Assembly (NCBI RefSeq): GCF_029633865.1
Contig: NC_079212.1
Span: 84,135,672-84,199,671, forward strand
DNA from: Lampris incognitus
Taxonomy: Eukaryota > Chordata > Actinopteri > Lampriformes > Lampridae
DNA length: 64,000 nucleotides
Direction: 5' to 3'
Shown here: piece after piece, positions 53,137-63,335 of the stretch
Numbering within the stretch: position 1 is the stretch's first letter
Layout: each line of letters starts with the position of its first letter
Program-made: the position numbers and the translations under genes
Notes under the pieces: model-generated
The model's input: only the letters and a program-made list of their open reading frames with translations
Databases searched by the model: none
What the model was told of the DNA's origin: nothing

Positions 53137-53337
53137 CTGTGTAAAGAAGTTTGTCAAATGTTCTTGATGGTTCCGAAAGATAGAAATGTTTATACCTAGT
53201 GACAGCAAACCCCATCCTTGTAATTTTGAACCAAGTTTGCTTTAGCTTTTAACAAATCTAAGTCCCTGACCAGGTCATTTAATTCTAGCTGTGTTGTCAG
53301 ATGATAACCAGGCATAAAGGGTTAAACATCTGGATCC

Positions 53338-54494
53338 ATGGACGGGTTATGCACGGGCCGACGGGGCCCGGGCCCCATGGCCCCGCCCTTCTGGGGGCCC
53401 CCAAGATTAGCGAAATTACGTCCTCTGAAATCCGCCCAATGACTATCCCTTCTATAAATAATCATTACAAGAGGTAATGTCGATTACCAGGGTTTATATA
53501 AGACATGATTTCACTAGAATTCTCAATCACGGTGGCAAAATATTTTTTTCCAGTTGTATGCCAAAAATATTCCTGTATTATTTCAAATATGGATTCATTA
53601 GCACCAATGTACAATTAAATGTTATAGACTACACATACAAAGAAAAACAAAAATCATTAAAAAATGAAAATAAATTGCATCATGGGCCAATAGATTTGCT
53701 CTTGACGATCATGATTCACGTTCAAGTACGTAGCTACGTCATTGTAGGCTATACAAAAAACAAAAATGGGGAAGAGGCGTTATGCTAGCGGGTTCCTTAA
53801 AAGAAAAACAAAACAGGAAAAAGTTGAAAGACAGGCGTCCGAGTTGCAAAAGATCCCAAAATTGGATAGTTTTTTTTTTTTAAAAAGAAAGAAACTCAAA
53901 CTCTGGATAAGGATGAAGAAGAAGCCCTACTACCGCCAAGCGTTAGCAACTGTGATGAAGCTAGTGTAAACTACTAATAAGACACGTTAGCCCCTAGCTA
54001 ACGGGTCTGACTCTTTAGCCGAGCGGTTAGTGATGTCGCCTTGTGGTGCAGTACACTCCGTATCGAATCCCGCACCGGGCAAGAAAATAACCGGTTACAC
54101 TAGCTAGCAACCTTAGGCCTACTGAAGATGAGCTAATGTTAACGGCAACCGCCATGAATGGACAGCAGCAGCGGCAGCGTTTGGATAAAAGTGGCTGCTA
54201 ATCAGCAGGCGAGCTAACTGTCGCCACGTTCGGGGGGTTACTGCAGCAAGAGCAACCGTGGAGAAAACGGTGAGGAGCAGCATGACGACAATCACAAACA
54301 ATACATCAGCGATCCTGGGGAGTGGGGTGAGAAGATTAGTGAACATTTGATGTGTTGTTTGCTTCAGAAGGGTCCGACCGCTTGTCAGAATAGAAGCAAG
54401 ACATATCCTGCATCTGCTCGGGAAATCAATGGAAAGTTAAGATCACTTTCTAATGAACTGTTTTTACGTCGTTTGCCCAACGGGGAAGAGGTGG
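53338..54494 (+). pseudogene. ZMYM1-like / TTF-type hAT gene, 5' part
   Basis: A G/C-rich start (GACGGGTTATGCACGGGCCG) near 53338 resembles the end of such hAT elements. ATG at 53766 opens MGKRRYASGFLKRKTKQEKV, then PKLDSF, the typical basic N-terminus. After decay and an LTR-like insertion (53998-54099), YISDPGEWGEKISEHLMCCL-type sequence in shifting frames and ASAREINGKLRSLSNELFLR run to NGEEVARE, where a second hAT is inserted. The gene goes on at 63336. Confidence 0.72.
53998..54099 (+). mobile_element. Possible solo LTR or SINE with tRNA-like core, flanks CTAG
   Basis: CTAACGGGTCTGACTCTTTA, then GCCGAGCGGTTAGTGATGTC in A-box position, TATCGAATCCCGCACC in B-box position, end AACCGGTTACA. 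CTAG at 53994-53997 and 54100-54103. The first half resembles the TRIM LTRs (GGTCGGACCCTTTAGTCGAC). CTAG is palindromic and common here, so the duplication alone is weak. Confidence 0.5.
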
Positions 54495-54836
54495 CTCGTG
54501 AACAGTGTTGTAGTACTCGAGTCCAGGACTCGGACTCGAGTCCGACTCGAGTCCTGATTTTCGTGACTCGGACTTGGACTTGAGCACTGATGACTCGGAC
54601 TTGGACTCGCGAATTTACTGCATTCGGACTCGGAAGTTGGAGACCCGGACTCTGACTTTTTAATTGATAAAGACTGTTTTTGTTAGATTTTTTTTAAATA
54701 ATAGGCCCTACTAAAATATATTGATAGCTATATTAATACTGTAACATTATTCAATTTCGTGTAAGGGCAGGCACGTGTGTTCCACCTACATGCGGATTCA
54801 CGTGGCGTGCATACCGTCGTGTTCAGTAGCGCGAAG

Positions 54837-55000
54837 ATGCCTAAAGAGACGCCCCGAATTGTGCTCTTTGCTTACACAGATTTTACAACAAATTCCAGCA
54901 AGATCACTGCTAGATGTTCGATATGTAAACGAACTATTGAGGAGAAGACCGGGACAACCTCAAACTTCAACAGACATCTGTCAAGGATGCACCCAGAAAA
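54837..55000 (+). CDS. hAT transposase exon 1, BED zinc finger
   Basis: ATG at 54837 opens MPKETPRIVLFAYTDFT. The BED finger has ARCSICKRTIEEKTG and TSNFNRHLSRMH, i.e. CX2C then HX4H. The exon ends CCAGAAAA|GTAAGT, joining in phase to 60735 (AA|G = Lys, then FQEYRTSTASD). BED fingers bind the transposon ends. Confidence 0.88.
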
Positions 55001-55581
55001 GTAAGTGATATGCAGTCAGCTGATGATATGGTTGGTGATCAGTTAACGTTAGCTAGCTCGCTATCTAGCTACGGTAACAATAGCCTCTGAAGTAACTCAA
55101 CCACTGGTCCAAGATGTTGGGTCGGGTCGTGTGGCGGGTATATCATGTCACTAGAACCGTTGGGTTAGGTGGTGTGGCGGGTATATCATATCACTAGAAC
55201 CAAGTGAGATTGTATAGGTAAGTTAAGTAACGTTACTGTTAGAATGCTAATGCAGCATTGCACAGAAAAGTCACAGTACGGTTCGCTTTCGGTACGAGCA
55301 TGCCATCGATCTCACTAATGATGAGTTGGTAAGTAACACGCAGCGTCTTCGTGTTATAGGGAGATTAAAACTGATTTTTCTTATTTATCATTTAGCTAAT
55401 TACCAAGTAGCATACACTTAACGGAAAAAACACACCACTCTGAACTACCGTGTTAGCATTTATCTTAACTAGCAATAACAAATCCGCACATTGCAGATCT
55501 CCGCCATGAATATTCTCCAAGTGCGGAGAAGGAAGAAGTCTAGCCTATATGCATCCACAAATAATGTTGATAAAATGTGCA

Positions 55582-55823
55582 TGTAGAGCCGAAGGAACGG
55601 AGAAGACCGTAGGTTCACACTTTAGCCGTGTAGGCAACTTTCTTTAATCACGGTAAATCAGCGAGACAAACAAAACCCACCGCTCGACTGAGCGGAGGTG
55701 GCAAGAATAATCAGAATACTGGCTGGACAACCATAACTTAACCCTGCGTTAACCTGCCAGGGCAACCATGACTTAACCCTTAGTTCCTGGGTTGAATTCT
55801 GTCCCCAATACGTGTCCACCACA
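55582..55823 (-). repeat. 3' LTR of Gypsy element E
   Basis: 242 bp; TGTAGAGCC...CACCACA on the plus strand. Confidence 0.97.
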
Positions 55824-55844
55824 TGAGCCCCCCCAGAATTCGCC

Positions 55845-57545
55845 CTAGTAATCGAAGTCAGGCAGGCGCGGGTGGACGACAGGCCGTCCGCGGCGGCTCC
55901 GGATAACAGGGGCCGGAGTGTCTGTGGGAGGCATTGACGCGGGCCTGTGGAGGTCGGCCTGAGGAGCAGAAGAGGCAGCTCGGGCCTCCACGGGGGGAGG
56001 AGGCGGAGCCGGGGGACGACCGCGACGAGGAGGTTGGGCTAACTCCAACGGCTGCGTCAAGTCCAGGTGTGCGGGTTTAACTCGGTCCACTGAAACATGC
56101 TCGGCCGTGCCCCCAAAATCCACCACCAGGTGCTTAGTTCCCCGTTCCAGGACGCGGAAGGGGCCGTCATAAGGGGGTTGCAGAGGGGGGCGGTGTGCGT
56201 CGTGACGGATGAACACGTAGTCCGCTGACTGCAGACCTGGGGGCACCTGGGACACCGGAGCGCCGTGTTGGGCGGTAGGGACGGGTGTGAAAGCTCTGAC
56301 CCCGTCCAGCAAGGAGGCTCGTTGGTCCACAGCTGACCAGGGACGCGTTACATTGGGCATGAAATCGCCTGGGACTCGCAGCGGCGTGCCGTACACCAGC
56401 TCCGCAGAGGAGGCTTGTAGGTCTTCCTTCGGGGCGGTCCGCAGGCCCAGCATGACCCATGGGAGCTTGTCAACCCAGTTGCAGTCCTTGAGAGTAGCCC
56501 GAAGCGCAGCCTTCATGGACCGGTGGAAGCGCTCACATAGGCCGTTCGCCTGAGGGTGGTAGGCGGTAGTGCGATGAAGCTTGACGCCCAGAGCCTCACC
56601 CACAGCATTCCATAGCTCTGAGGTAAACTGTGGCCCACGGTCAGATGAAAGGTCGGAAGGTGTACCGAAACGTAAGACCCACGACCCAATAAAAGCCCGG
56701 GCCACATCAGCAGACGTCGTGGATGCCAGGGGAACAGCTTCAGGCCAGCGCGTAGTCCTGTCCACCACAGTGAAGAGGTAGGTGAACCCATGGGAGGGGG
56801 GTAGGGGACCAACCAGGTCGACGTGGACATGGTCAAATCGTCTCTCCGGCACTGCGAAGCGTTCCAGGGGCGCCTTAATGTGGCGGTGTATCTTAGCCCG
56901 CTGACAGGCAACACACGAGTCGGCCCACGCTTTCACGTCTCTCTTAAGTCCCTCCCACACAAACTTAGCAGAGGTCAGGCGCACGGATGGCTTACCGCCT
57001 GGATGAGAGAGGCCGTGCACAGCTTCAAATACGGGGCGTCTCCAGCTGTGCGGGACGATGGGCCTGGGCTGTCCTGTGGAGACGTCACACAGGAGGGTGA
57101 CACCTGTGTCGCTGAAAGGAACGTCCTGCAGGCGGAGCCCCGTGTCGGAGGCCCGGAGACGGAGGATGCTCGGGTCCGTGGCCTGGTCAGCAGCCATCTG
57201 TGCATAGTCAAGGCCTAGGTGGACCGCTCCAATCACTGCCCTAGACAGGCAGTCAGCTACCTGGTTAGACTTACCGGCGACGTGCTGGATGTCGGTAGTG
57301 AATTCCGAAATGTAGGAGAGTTGTCGCTGCTGGCGAGCGGACCATGGCTCGGCCGTCTTGGACATGGCAAACGTGAGGGGCTTGTGGTCCACGTACGCAG
57401 TAAACTCGCGGCCCTCTAGCAGGAAACGGAAATGCCGGACGGCGAGCCAGAGACCGAGGAGTTCCCTGTCAAAAGTACTATACTTGCGCTCTCGGGGTGT
57501 AAGCTGGCGACTGAAAAAGGCCAAAGGCTGCCAAGCCCCCCCCAC
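55845..57545 (-). pseudogene. Pol of Gypsy element E after the stop: RNase H and integrase
   Basis: In the same frame as the upstream part. RNase [34 protein letters not shown] (catalytic Asp kept), VADCLSRA. Integrase: zinc domain HGLSHPGGKPSVRL and [12 protein letters not shown]; core [35 protein letters not shown] with all three acidic residues. A basic, proline-rich tail replaces a chromodomain. One nonsense codon is the only defect of the whole element; it may be a mutation rather than a recoded stop. Confidence 0.92.
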
Positions 57546-59066
57546 CTACTGTTCGTGAACCGCACCAACAGCATAGTCCGATGCATCCGTGGTTATGGAA
57601 ATAGGCGCTGTAGGTGAAGGATGCGCTAGCAGGGTAGCCTGGGAGAGCGCAGCTTTAGTCTCGGTGAACGCACGGTCCCGCTCTGCTGTCCAGTCGACCG
57701 CCTGGTTGGGGGACATGCCTTTCAGCGCCTCGTACAGTGGCCGGATGATAAAGGCGGCTCGAGGAATGAAGCGGTGGTAGAATGTCACCATCCCGATGAA
57801 CTCCCTGAGCGCACGAGCTGTTTGGGGGCGCGGAAAGGCCGCCACCGCTTCCACCTTTGAGGGCAGGGGGACTGCCCCGTCCCCAGTGATGCGGTGCCCG
57901 AGGAAATCAATGGCTGTCAGCCCGAACCGGCACTTCGCCGGGTTGACGATCAGCCCATGCTGGCTGAGGCGTGTGAAGAGGGCATGAAGATGGGACAGGT
58001 GTTCTTCCTCGGAGGCGCTGGCGATGAGTATGTCGTCCAAATAGACGAAGATGAAAGGAAGGCCACGGAGCACTGAATCCATCAGCCGCTGAAAGGACTG
58101 GGCCGCGTTTTTGAGTCCAAATGGCATTCGTAGGAATTCAAATAGGCCGAATGGGGTTGTCACCGCTGTCTTGGGGACGTCTGAGGGGTGCACGGGAACT
58201 TGATGATAACCACGGACCAGGTCGACTTTTGAGAAGACGCATTTGCCAGACAGGTTTGCAGAAAAGTCCTGGATATGCGGGACAGGATAGCGGTCAGGCG
58301 TGGTGGCGTCATTTAGTCGGCGGTAGTCCCCGCATGGGCGCCAACCTCCATCAGGCTTAGCGACGATGTGGAGTGGGGACGCCCACGGGCTGTCAGAGCG
58401 GCGGATGATCCCCATGCGTTCCAGGTGCTCGAACTCAGACTTGGCAATGGCGAGTTTGGCGGGGTCGAGACGCCTGGCTCTGGCGTAGACCGGGGGCCCC
58501 TTCGTAGCAATGTGATGCTCCACCCCATGCTTAGCGGTGGGTGCAGAGAAGGTAGGCTGGGTGAGGTCAGGGAACTCAGCGAGGAGGCGGGTGAACTTGT
58601 CTGCCTCTGAGAGAGAGTTGGCTAGACCTGCATAGGCCGCTTCCCTCCGCGTACATGCGAAGGAGGAGAAGGTTAAGGCATCGACCAGACGGCTGTTCTG
58701 AATGTCCACTAGCAAACCGTAAGCGCACAAAAAATCAGCTCCGAGGAGGGGAAGCGTTACATTGGCCATGACGAACTCCCACGTGAAACGTTGTCCACCA
58801 AAACACAGTTCTACAGACCGCACGCCGTAGGTGTGGATAGGGCTGCCGTCAGCCGTCGCCAACTGGGGGCCCCGCTCCCCGCCCATGATGTCGACGTCAG
58901 TAGCAGGGAGCACGCTTCTCTGTGCGCCCGTGTCACAAAGAAATCGCCGACCGGAGATGGTGTCGAGGATGAAGAGTAGCCTGCTCGTATCGCCAACACT
59001 CATGGCCACTACTGAGTGTTGGCCCTCTCGTTTCCCGTCGGCCTGTAGTTGCAGGGGGAACGGCAC
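57546..59066 (-). CDS. Pol of Gypsy element E: protease, RT and start of RNase H
   Basis: Frame enters by -1 shift. Protease [16 protein letters not shown] with intact Asp-Thr-Gly, then [79 protein letters not shown] at 58043-58032, thumb [20 protein letters not shown]. RNase [16 protein letters not shown], then TAG at 57548-57546. The frame continues directly beyond this single stop. Confidence 0.93.
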   Translation of the reverse strand: MPFPLQLQADGKREGQHSVVAMSVGDTSRLLFILDTISGRRFLCDTGAQRSVLPATDVDIMGGERGPQLATADGSPIHTYGVRSVELCFGGQRFTWEFVMANVTLPLLGADFLCAYGLLVDIQNSRLVDALTFSSFACTRREAAYAGLANSLSEADKFTRLLAEFPDLTQPTFSAPTAKHGVEHHIATKGPPVYARARRLDPAKLAIAKSEFEHLERMGIIRRSDSPWASPLHIVAKPDGGWRPCGDYRRLNDATTPDRYPVPHIQDFSANLSGKCVFSKVDLVRGYHQVPVHPSDVPKTAVTTPFGLFEFLRMPFGLKNAAQSFQRLMDSVLRGLPFIFVYLDDILIASASEEEHLSHLHALFTRLSQHGLIVNPAKCRFGLTAIDFLGHRITGDGAVPLPSKVEAVAAFPRPQTARALREFIGMVTFYHRFIPRAAFIIRPLYEALKGMSPNQAVDWTAERDRAFTETKAALSQATLLAHPSPTAPISITTDASDYAVGAVHEQ

Positions 59067-59701
59067 CGTTTAGCTTTCGCACCAAATCGAGCGTGGTACA
59101 TACAGAGTCCAGAGGGCTTGTAGCGGTCTGATGCTGTGGCGCCACCGTCGGGCCACGCCCGCGATGTCGGCGGGGGGCCAGTGAAGGTAGGAGCCAGCAC
59201 CCCGGCATGGGAGGAACGTTGTGTAGCGACGAAGAATCGGTCAGCCTCCTTTGCCAGCTCACGGGGATCAGTGATGGTGGAGTTAGCGAGCGCAGTCTGG
59301 ACGTGGGGCGGCATGTTGCGCAGAAACAGCTCCATAAACAGGAAACATGGCTTTTCTTGACCCAGTAGGTTTAACATCCTGCTCATTAGCTCCGATGGTT
59401 TGCCATCTCCCAAGCCCTGAATTGCGAAGAGGCGACGTGCTCTCTCCGTTGCTGACAGTTCAAAAGTTTCAAGGAGGAGATGTTTAAGTGCGGCGTATTT
59501 ACCATCGGCCGGTGGGTTGGTTATGAAACCGCTTATCCTGGAAGCCGTAGCGCACCCCAGCGCTGCCACTACGTAGTAGTACCTGGTCTCGTCTGCTGTT
59601 ATGTCTCTGAGCGCGAACTGTGCCTCAGCCTGCGCGAACCACGTAGCCGCGGAAGACTCCCAAAACTCCGGCAGTTTAATTGCAACGGCGTTCGTAGCCA
59701 T
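59009..59701 (-). CDS. Gag of Gypsy element E
   Basis: 230 codons from ATG 59701, 50 nt inside the LTR. Capsid: [50 protein letters not shown]. The C-terminal zinc-binding variant is [18 protein letters not shown] rather than a CCHC knuckle, the form of mag-like Gypsy gag. It overlaps pol by 58 nt, with pol in the -1 frame. Confidence 0.92.
   Translation of the reverse strand: MATNAVAIKLPEFWESSAATWFAQAEAQFALRDITADETRYYYVVAALGCATASRISGFITNPPADGKYAALKHLLLETFELSATERARRLFAIQGLGDGKPSELMSRMLNLLGQEKPCFLFMELFLRNMPPHVQTALANSTITDPRELAKEADRFFVATQRSSHAGVLAPTFTGPPPTSRAWPDGGATASDRYKPSGLCMYHARFGAKAKRCRSPCNYRPTGNERANTQ
59030..59036 (-). promoter_or_regulatory. -1 ribosomal frameshift heptamer GGGAAAC
   Basis: In the gag frame it is read G GGA AAC, 5 codons before the gag TAG; slipping back one base gives the pol frame ([10 protein letters not shown]). 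The same heptamer in the same place precedes the gag stop of element D (43175-43169). Confidence 0.8.
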
Positions 59702-59753
59702 AATGTGTGTGGTTTCAGAAAACTTATCCGAAAACCGACGTCGGGGTCACCAG

Positions 59754-59995
59754 TGTAGAGCCGAAGGAACGGAGAAGACCGTAGGTTCACACTTTAGCCG
59801 TGTAGGCAACTTTCTTTAATCACGGTAAATCAGCGAGACAAACAAAACCCACCGCTCGACTGAGCGGAGGTGGCAAGAATAATCAGAATACTGGCTGGAC
59901 AACCATAACTTAACCCTGCGTTAACCTGCCAGGGCAACCATGACTTAACCCTTAGTTCCTGGGTTGAATTCTGTCCCCAATACGTGTCCACCACA
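59754..59995 (-). repeat. 5' LTR of Gypsy element E
   Basis: 242 bp, identical to the 3' LTR as far as I can read. Confidence 0.97.
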
Positions 59996-60734
59996 TGCAC
60001 AACTTTACAATGCAAATACAAATAATTGTAGGCTATTACTCGCTAAATGGACTAATTGAAAAAGCTAATGTGGATGCCGCCACTGGTTTTCTTGAGAGCT
60101 GGAGACAGTACGAGATTTGACGGATGTGGCATTCCCCCCCCCCCCCCGATGTACCGAAAACTACCGAACCGTATGGTGATTCGTGACACCGCATAGGCTA
60201 CTGTAAATATGGGGATATTTTTCTTTGCATATATGCAGCATTGGGTGTGCCAAATTCTAAAAATAGACACGCGCGACGTAGCTTTTGAACAGTACTATGA
60301 ACTGGCTCTATCTTCTAACAAAATCACACCCTCCCTGACCCATACAGAATAAACATACAGACTCACGGAGGGTAGAGAGTTAAAGCTCAGCTAGGTAGCA
60401 TGTAACATACTTAAATCAATAATTAAATGACTGGGTTTTGCTAATTAATCCCTGTCCTGTTAGTCTCATAAATTATGTATCTTTTCTCATACTTTTCATT
60501 TATCCAGCTAGTTTACATTAGTTAATCTACTAATATGGTAATGTTAGTTATATAGATAACTAAATATGTAACTTAACTGGTTATGGTTCAAACAACTATA
60601 TGTATAATGTGTAACATTTGTATTGTTATTGCATATTGTTATAGCTATAACGTTACACATTTTTTGCTGTGAGAAAGATTACTTGAAACAGTTTGGCATC
60701 AGCAAGCTAAAGTGTGTATCCTATCTTCCCCTAG

Positions 60735-62167
60735 GTTCCAAGAATACCGTACCTCCACTGCTTCAGATGTGATGCCAGCTGCTTCAGGTCAGAAGACTAT
60801 CACATCATTTTTAAATGATGGACAGCAAAGGATGTACGACCTCAAACATCCACGTCAGAAGGCAATAAGTGATGCCCTTGTAAAAGATCTAATCATTAAG
60901 TGCTGCTTGCCACTCTCCATCGTTGACAACGAGGACTTCAAGCACTTCCTGCATGTCCTGGACCCTCAGTACCGGCCCATAGCAAGATCCACAATTTCCT
61001 CTGTGACCATTCCAGGAATGGTGGAAGTCAAGAAAGAACAGATAAAGAACCAGCTGGCAGAAGCATCGAGTGTTGCTGTTACCACAGACATTTGGAGTGA
61101 TCGAAAGATGCAGTCATTCCTTGGAGTGACAGCACACACAGTGGCAATGGATAAAAAAAACAGGAACTCAGCCTTCAGTCATATCTTCTTTCCTGCAAAA
61201 GAGTGCATGGGAAACACTCAGGAGAGAAGATTGCAATGATGTTTGAATGCTGTGCTGAAGAATACCTGATTAAGGACAAGATCAACTTTGTCATAACTGA
61301 CAATGAATCCAACATGAGAAAAGCTTTCCAGGCCAGCTTTCCCCTAGAGGATCCTTGTGATGCTGAAGCTCATGATCCCAGCTCATTTGAGGAGGATGAT
61401 GAAATATGGCAAGACCTGATGCCAGAAGATCAACAGACAGTCAGTGACACTTTGGCTTAGAACTGTAAGATGCGGAGACTATCATGCTTCACACATTCAC
61501 TGCAGTTGGTCATAAAAGATGGTCTGAAAGACACCAGTGGGCTGTCAAGCACCCTAGCAAAGCTATCCCGTGCAGCCAACCTCCTCCACAGTGGCACCTC
61601 GTTTAAAGACTGCTTTGAAGCGTGTTTTGGTGATGCAACAATTCCAACAGTGAATGCCACACGATGGAATTCCACTCTGAAGAAGGTGAAGGCTTATGTG
61701 CATTTAGACATGCAAAAGCTGTCCAGTGTGTTGGAATCAGAGGGGCACAAAAGCCTTATCTTATCCCCGCGAGAGTATGCTCAGCTTAAAGAACTGATCG
61801 AAGTTCTTGATCCGTTCTTAGAGGCAACCAACCTAACTCAGGGTGAGACTACTGTCACCGTCAGTGTGATTGTGCCCTGTGTCCTCACTGCGCTGTCACC
61901 TGCAGGAAATAAGAGGAAAAGCCAGATACGGTGGGCCTCTGGTGAGAGCTCTGGAGAGCTCCTTGAAAACAAGGTTTGCAGAGGTTTTCAGTGCAGTCAA
62001 GATACCAGGCTGTGAGCCGGCTGAAGGAAGAGGCCCCACCAAATTTCCTTTCACCGATGCCTACTTCATAGCATCTGTGTTGGACCCAGCATTTGGCTTC
62101 CAGTGGCTAGAACATGATGTGCAGCTGGACAGTGACATCAAAGATGTGCTGAAGACTGAGATCAAAG
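60735..62167 (+). pseudogene. hAT transposase exon 2, catalytic domain, with frameshifts
   Basis: Acceptor CCCCTAG at 60728-60734. Catalytic regions: VAVTTDIWSDRKMQSFLGVT (first Asp), NFVITDNESNMRKAFQ (second Asp), FTHSLQLVIKDGL and NATRWNSTLKK. Breaks: a frameshift near 61210, an in-frame TAG at 61458 and a frameshift near 61905. DAYFIASVLDPAFGF and KDVLKTEIK end the exon at a GTGAGA donor (62168). Damage is light, so the family was recently active. Confidence 0.88.
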
Positions 62168-62333
62168 GTGAGAAATGTTTTGATTAACGTTAGTTAAGTG
62201 ATTAACTATTTGATTGTTGTGATGTTTATATCATTGAAGGTGTTACAATAAAGCACATAGGCATGTCATTTGTCATGTAGGCCTAGTCAATAACATATTT
62301 GTAATGAGTCCCCCATGCCCCCTCTCATTTCAG

Positions 62334-62764
62334 AGTATATAAAGGCAGAGGGTGACAAGCAAGCGGTATCAACAGCAGATGCAGCGGAAGCAACAGGACC
62401 AGGGGAAGGTGAACTTTCAGAGTCTCCTCCTGAGAAGCAGTTGAGAATGTTCTCCCACTATAGGAGGACTCCCTCCTCCACCAAGAAGAAGCCGTCTGGC
62501 CAGGCTCAGTTGACTGCATACCTCAACTTGATCACTGAGAAGGACTCTGACTCAGTCCCGTGCCTCAGATTTTGGCAGCAAAACAAATCCAAATTCCCTA
62601 CCCTCTATCAGATTGCCACACAGGTATTCTCTATCCCTGCCTCCAGTGCGGCCATTGAAAGGGTATTTAGTCATGGAGGCATTTTGATGAGGCCTCACCG
62701 TGCAAGGTTGAGTAGTTCCATGCTGTCAGATCTTATGTTTTTGAAATGCAACATGTATGCTTAA
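62334..62764 (+). CDS. hAT transposase terminal exon, dimerisation domain
   Basis: Acceptor TTTCAG at 62328-62333; in phase (K|EYIKAEG). The hAT C-terminal dimerisation region is intact: QIATQVFSIPASSAAIERVF and GGILMRPHRARLSSSMLSDL. Stop TAA at 62762. Confidence 0.9.
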
Positions 62765-63335
62765 AACTAGTGCCACTAGCTTTTTGTTCCTAACTATTCC
62801 TGAGAGACAATGTCTTTTGACTAGTTTTTATGAATGTATTGTATGCTGTAGAACTTACTTCTGTATACTGTTTCCACCATTTGCTAATATCATGCTATTC
62901 ACAGCTATCAATGTGTTTTGAAGCACATCCAATGTTCAGAATGTCAAAGAAATTCAGACTGTTCTAAAAATGTGTGTGTGCGAGCTTGCGCGTGCATGTG
63001 TGCGAGTGTGTGGGTGTGCATTTGTTTGGCTATCGTGTCACAAAGTAAATAAACTCCCTTTGAAATGGTGACAGCTGTGTCATTTTTGTTTAATGTAGAC
63101 CTTTTTTATTTGTATGTCAGATCTTTGACTGTGCCCGAGTGGATCACTGGAGCCATCTTGGAACTCGACTCAGACTCAACCTTGATGACTCGGACTCGGA
63201 CTAGGGTAATAGTGACTCGACTCGGACTCGACTTTTCTTTGGTGACTCGGACTCGGACTTGGACTCGAACACTGGGGACTCGAGACTTGACTCGGACTCG
63301 AGGTTTAGTGACTCGACTACAACACTGCTCGTGAA

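Larger units (their letters stand above)
50640..53330 (-). pseudogene. Recurrent unnamed protein family, broken by three insertions
   Basis: On the minus strand the pieces in order are: 53330-53143 (LELNDLVRDLDLLKAKANLV), 52459-52270 (ICAAIYRNIAETEVDNLCFC, HDPQQWHR), 52266-51694 (SVLLHNGNVHPSVAIGYAVH, GDVKVLALLLGMQLG, YLPPLHIKLRLMNNFVTAMN, EGIFVGPQIRQVI), 51041-50931 (IACKAFKDVVEDFLGNRRAP) and 50867-50644 (LDFFPADLGAISEEHGEKSH, RYQDNWNPSVLADYCWTL). I recognise this as a protein found in many copies in fish, hydra and insects and usually called uncharacterised; no function is known to me. Interruptions: a LINE at 52466-53136, a miniature LTR array at 51042-51693 and a short repeat at 50868-50930, plus frameshifts near 52240 and a stop near 50970. 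Confidence 0.7.
55582..59995 (-). mobile_element. Gypsy element E, full length, LTRs identical, target duplication TGCA
   Basis: LTRs 55582-55823 and 59754-59995 are both 242 bp and I find no difference between them. TGCA at 55578-55581 and 59996-59999. Primer binding site TGGTGACCCCGACG next to 59752; purine tract CTGGGGGGGCTCA next to 55824. Gag and pol are complete except for one in-frame TAG. The insertion is very recent. It shares PBS type, gag type and frameshift signal with element D, but is a separate family. Confidence 0.97.
55001..60734 (+). other. Intron of the hAT transposase gene, holding Gypsy element E
   Basis: GTAAGT donor and CCCCTAG acceptor. 55001-55581 and 60000-60734 are AT-rich and without genes; a C run of 14 lies at 60136-60149. 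Confidence 0.8.
54503..63327 (+). mobile_element. hAT transposon (ZBED type), complete with 8-bp target duplication
   Basis: Left end CAGTGTTGTAGTACTCGAGT; right end complement CAGTGTTGTAGTCGAGTCAC. CTCGTGAA is found at 54495-54502 and 63328-63335. Subterminal arrays of the GACTCGGACT motif line both ends (54525-54650 and 63165-63310). Without the Gypsy insertion it measures about 4.4 kb. It interrupts a ZMYM1-like coding sequence in mid-codon context (GEEVARE|EWLIYS). Confidence 0.95.

Noticed and set aside
55845..59066. Host gene for a large protein on the minus strand
   Set aside because: It is Gypsy pol between identical LTRs with a TGCA duplication.
54777..62764. Domesticated ZBED host gene
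   Set aside because: TIRs and an 8-bp duplication surround it, and the coding sequence has frameshifts and a stop; it is a transposon copy.
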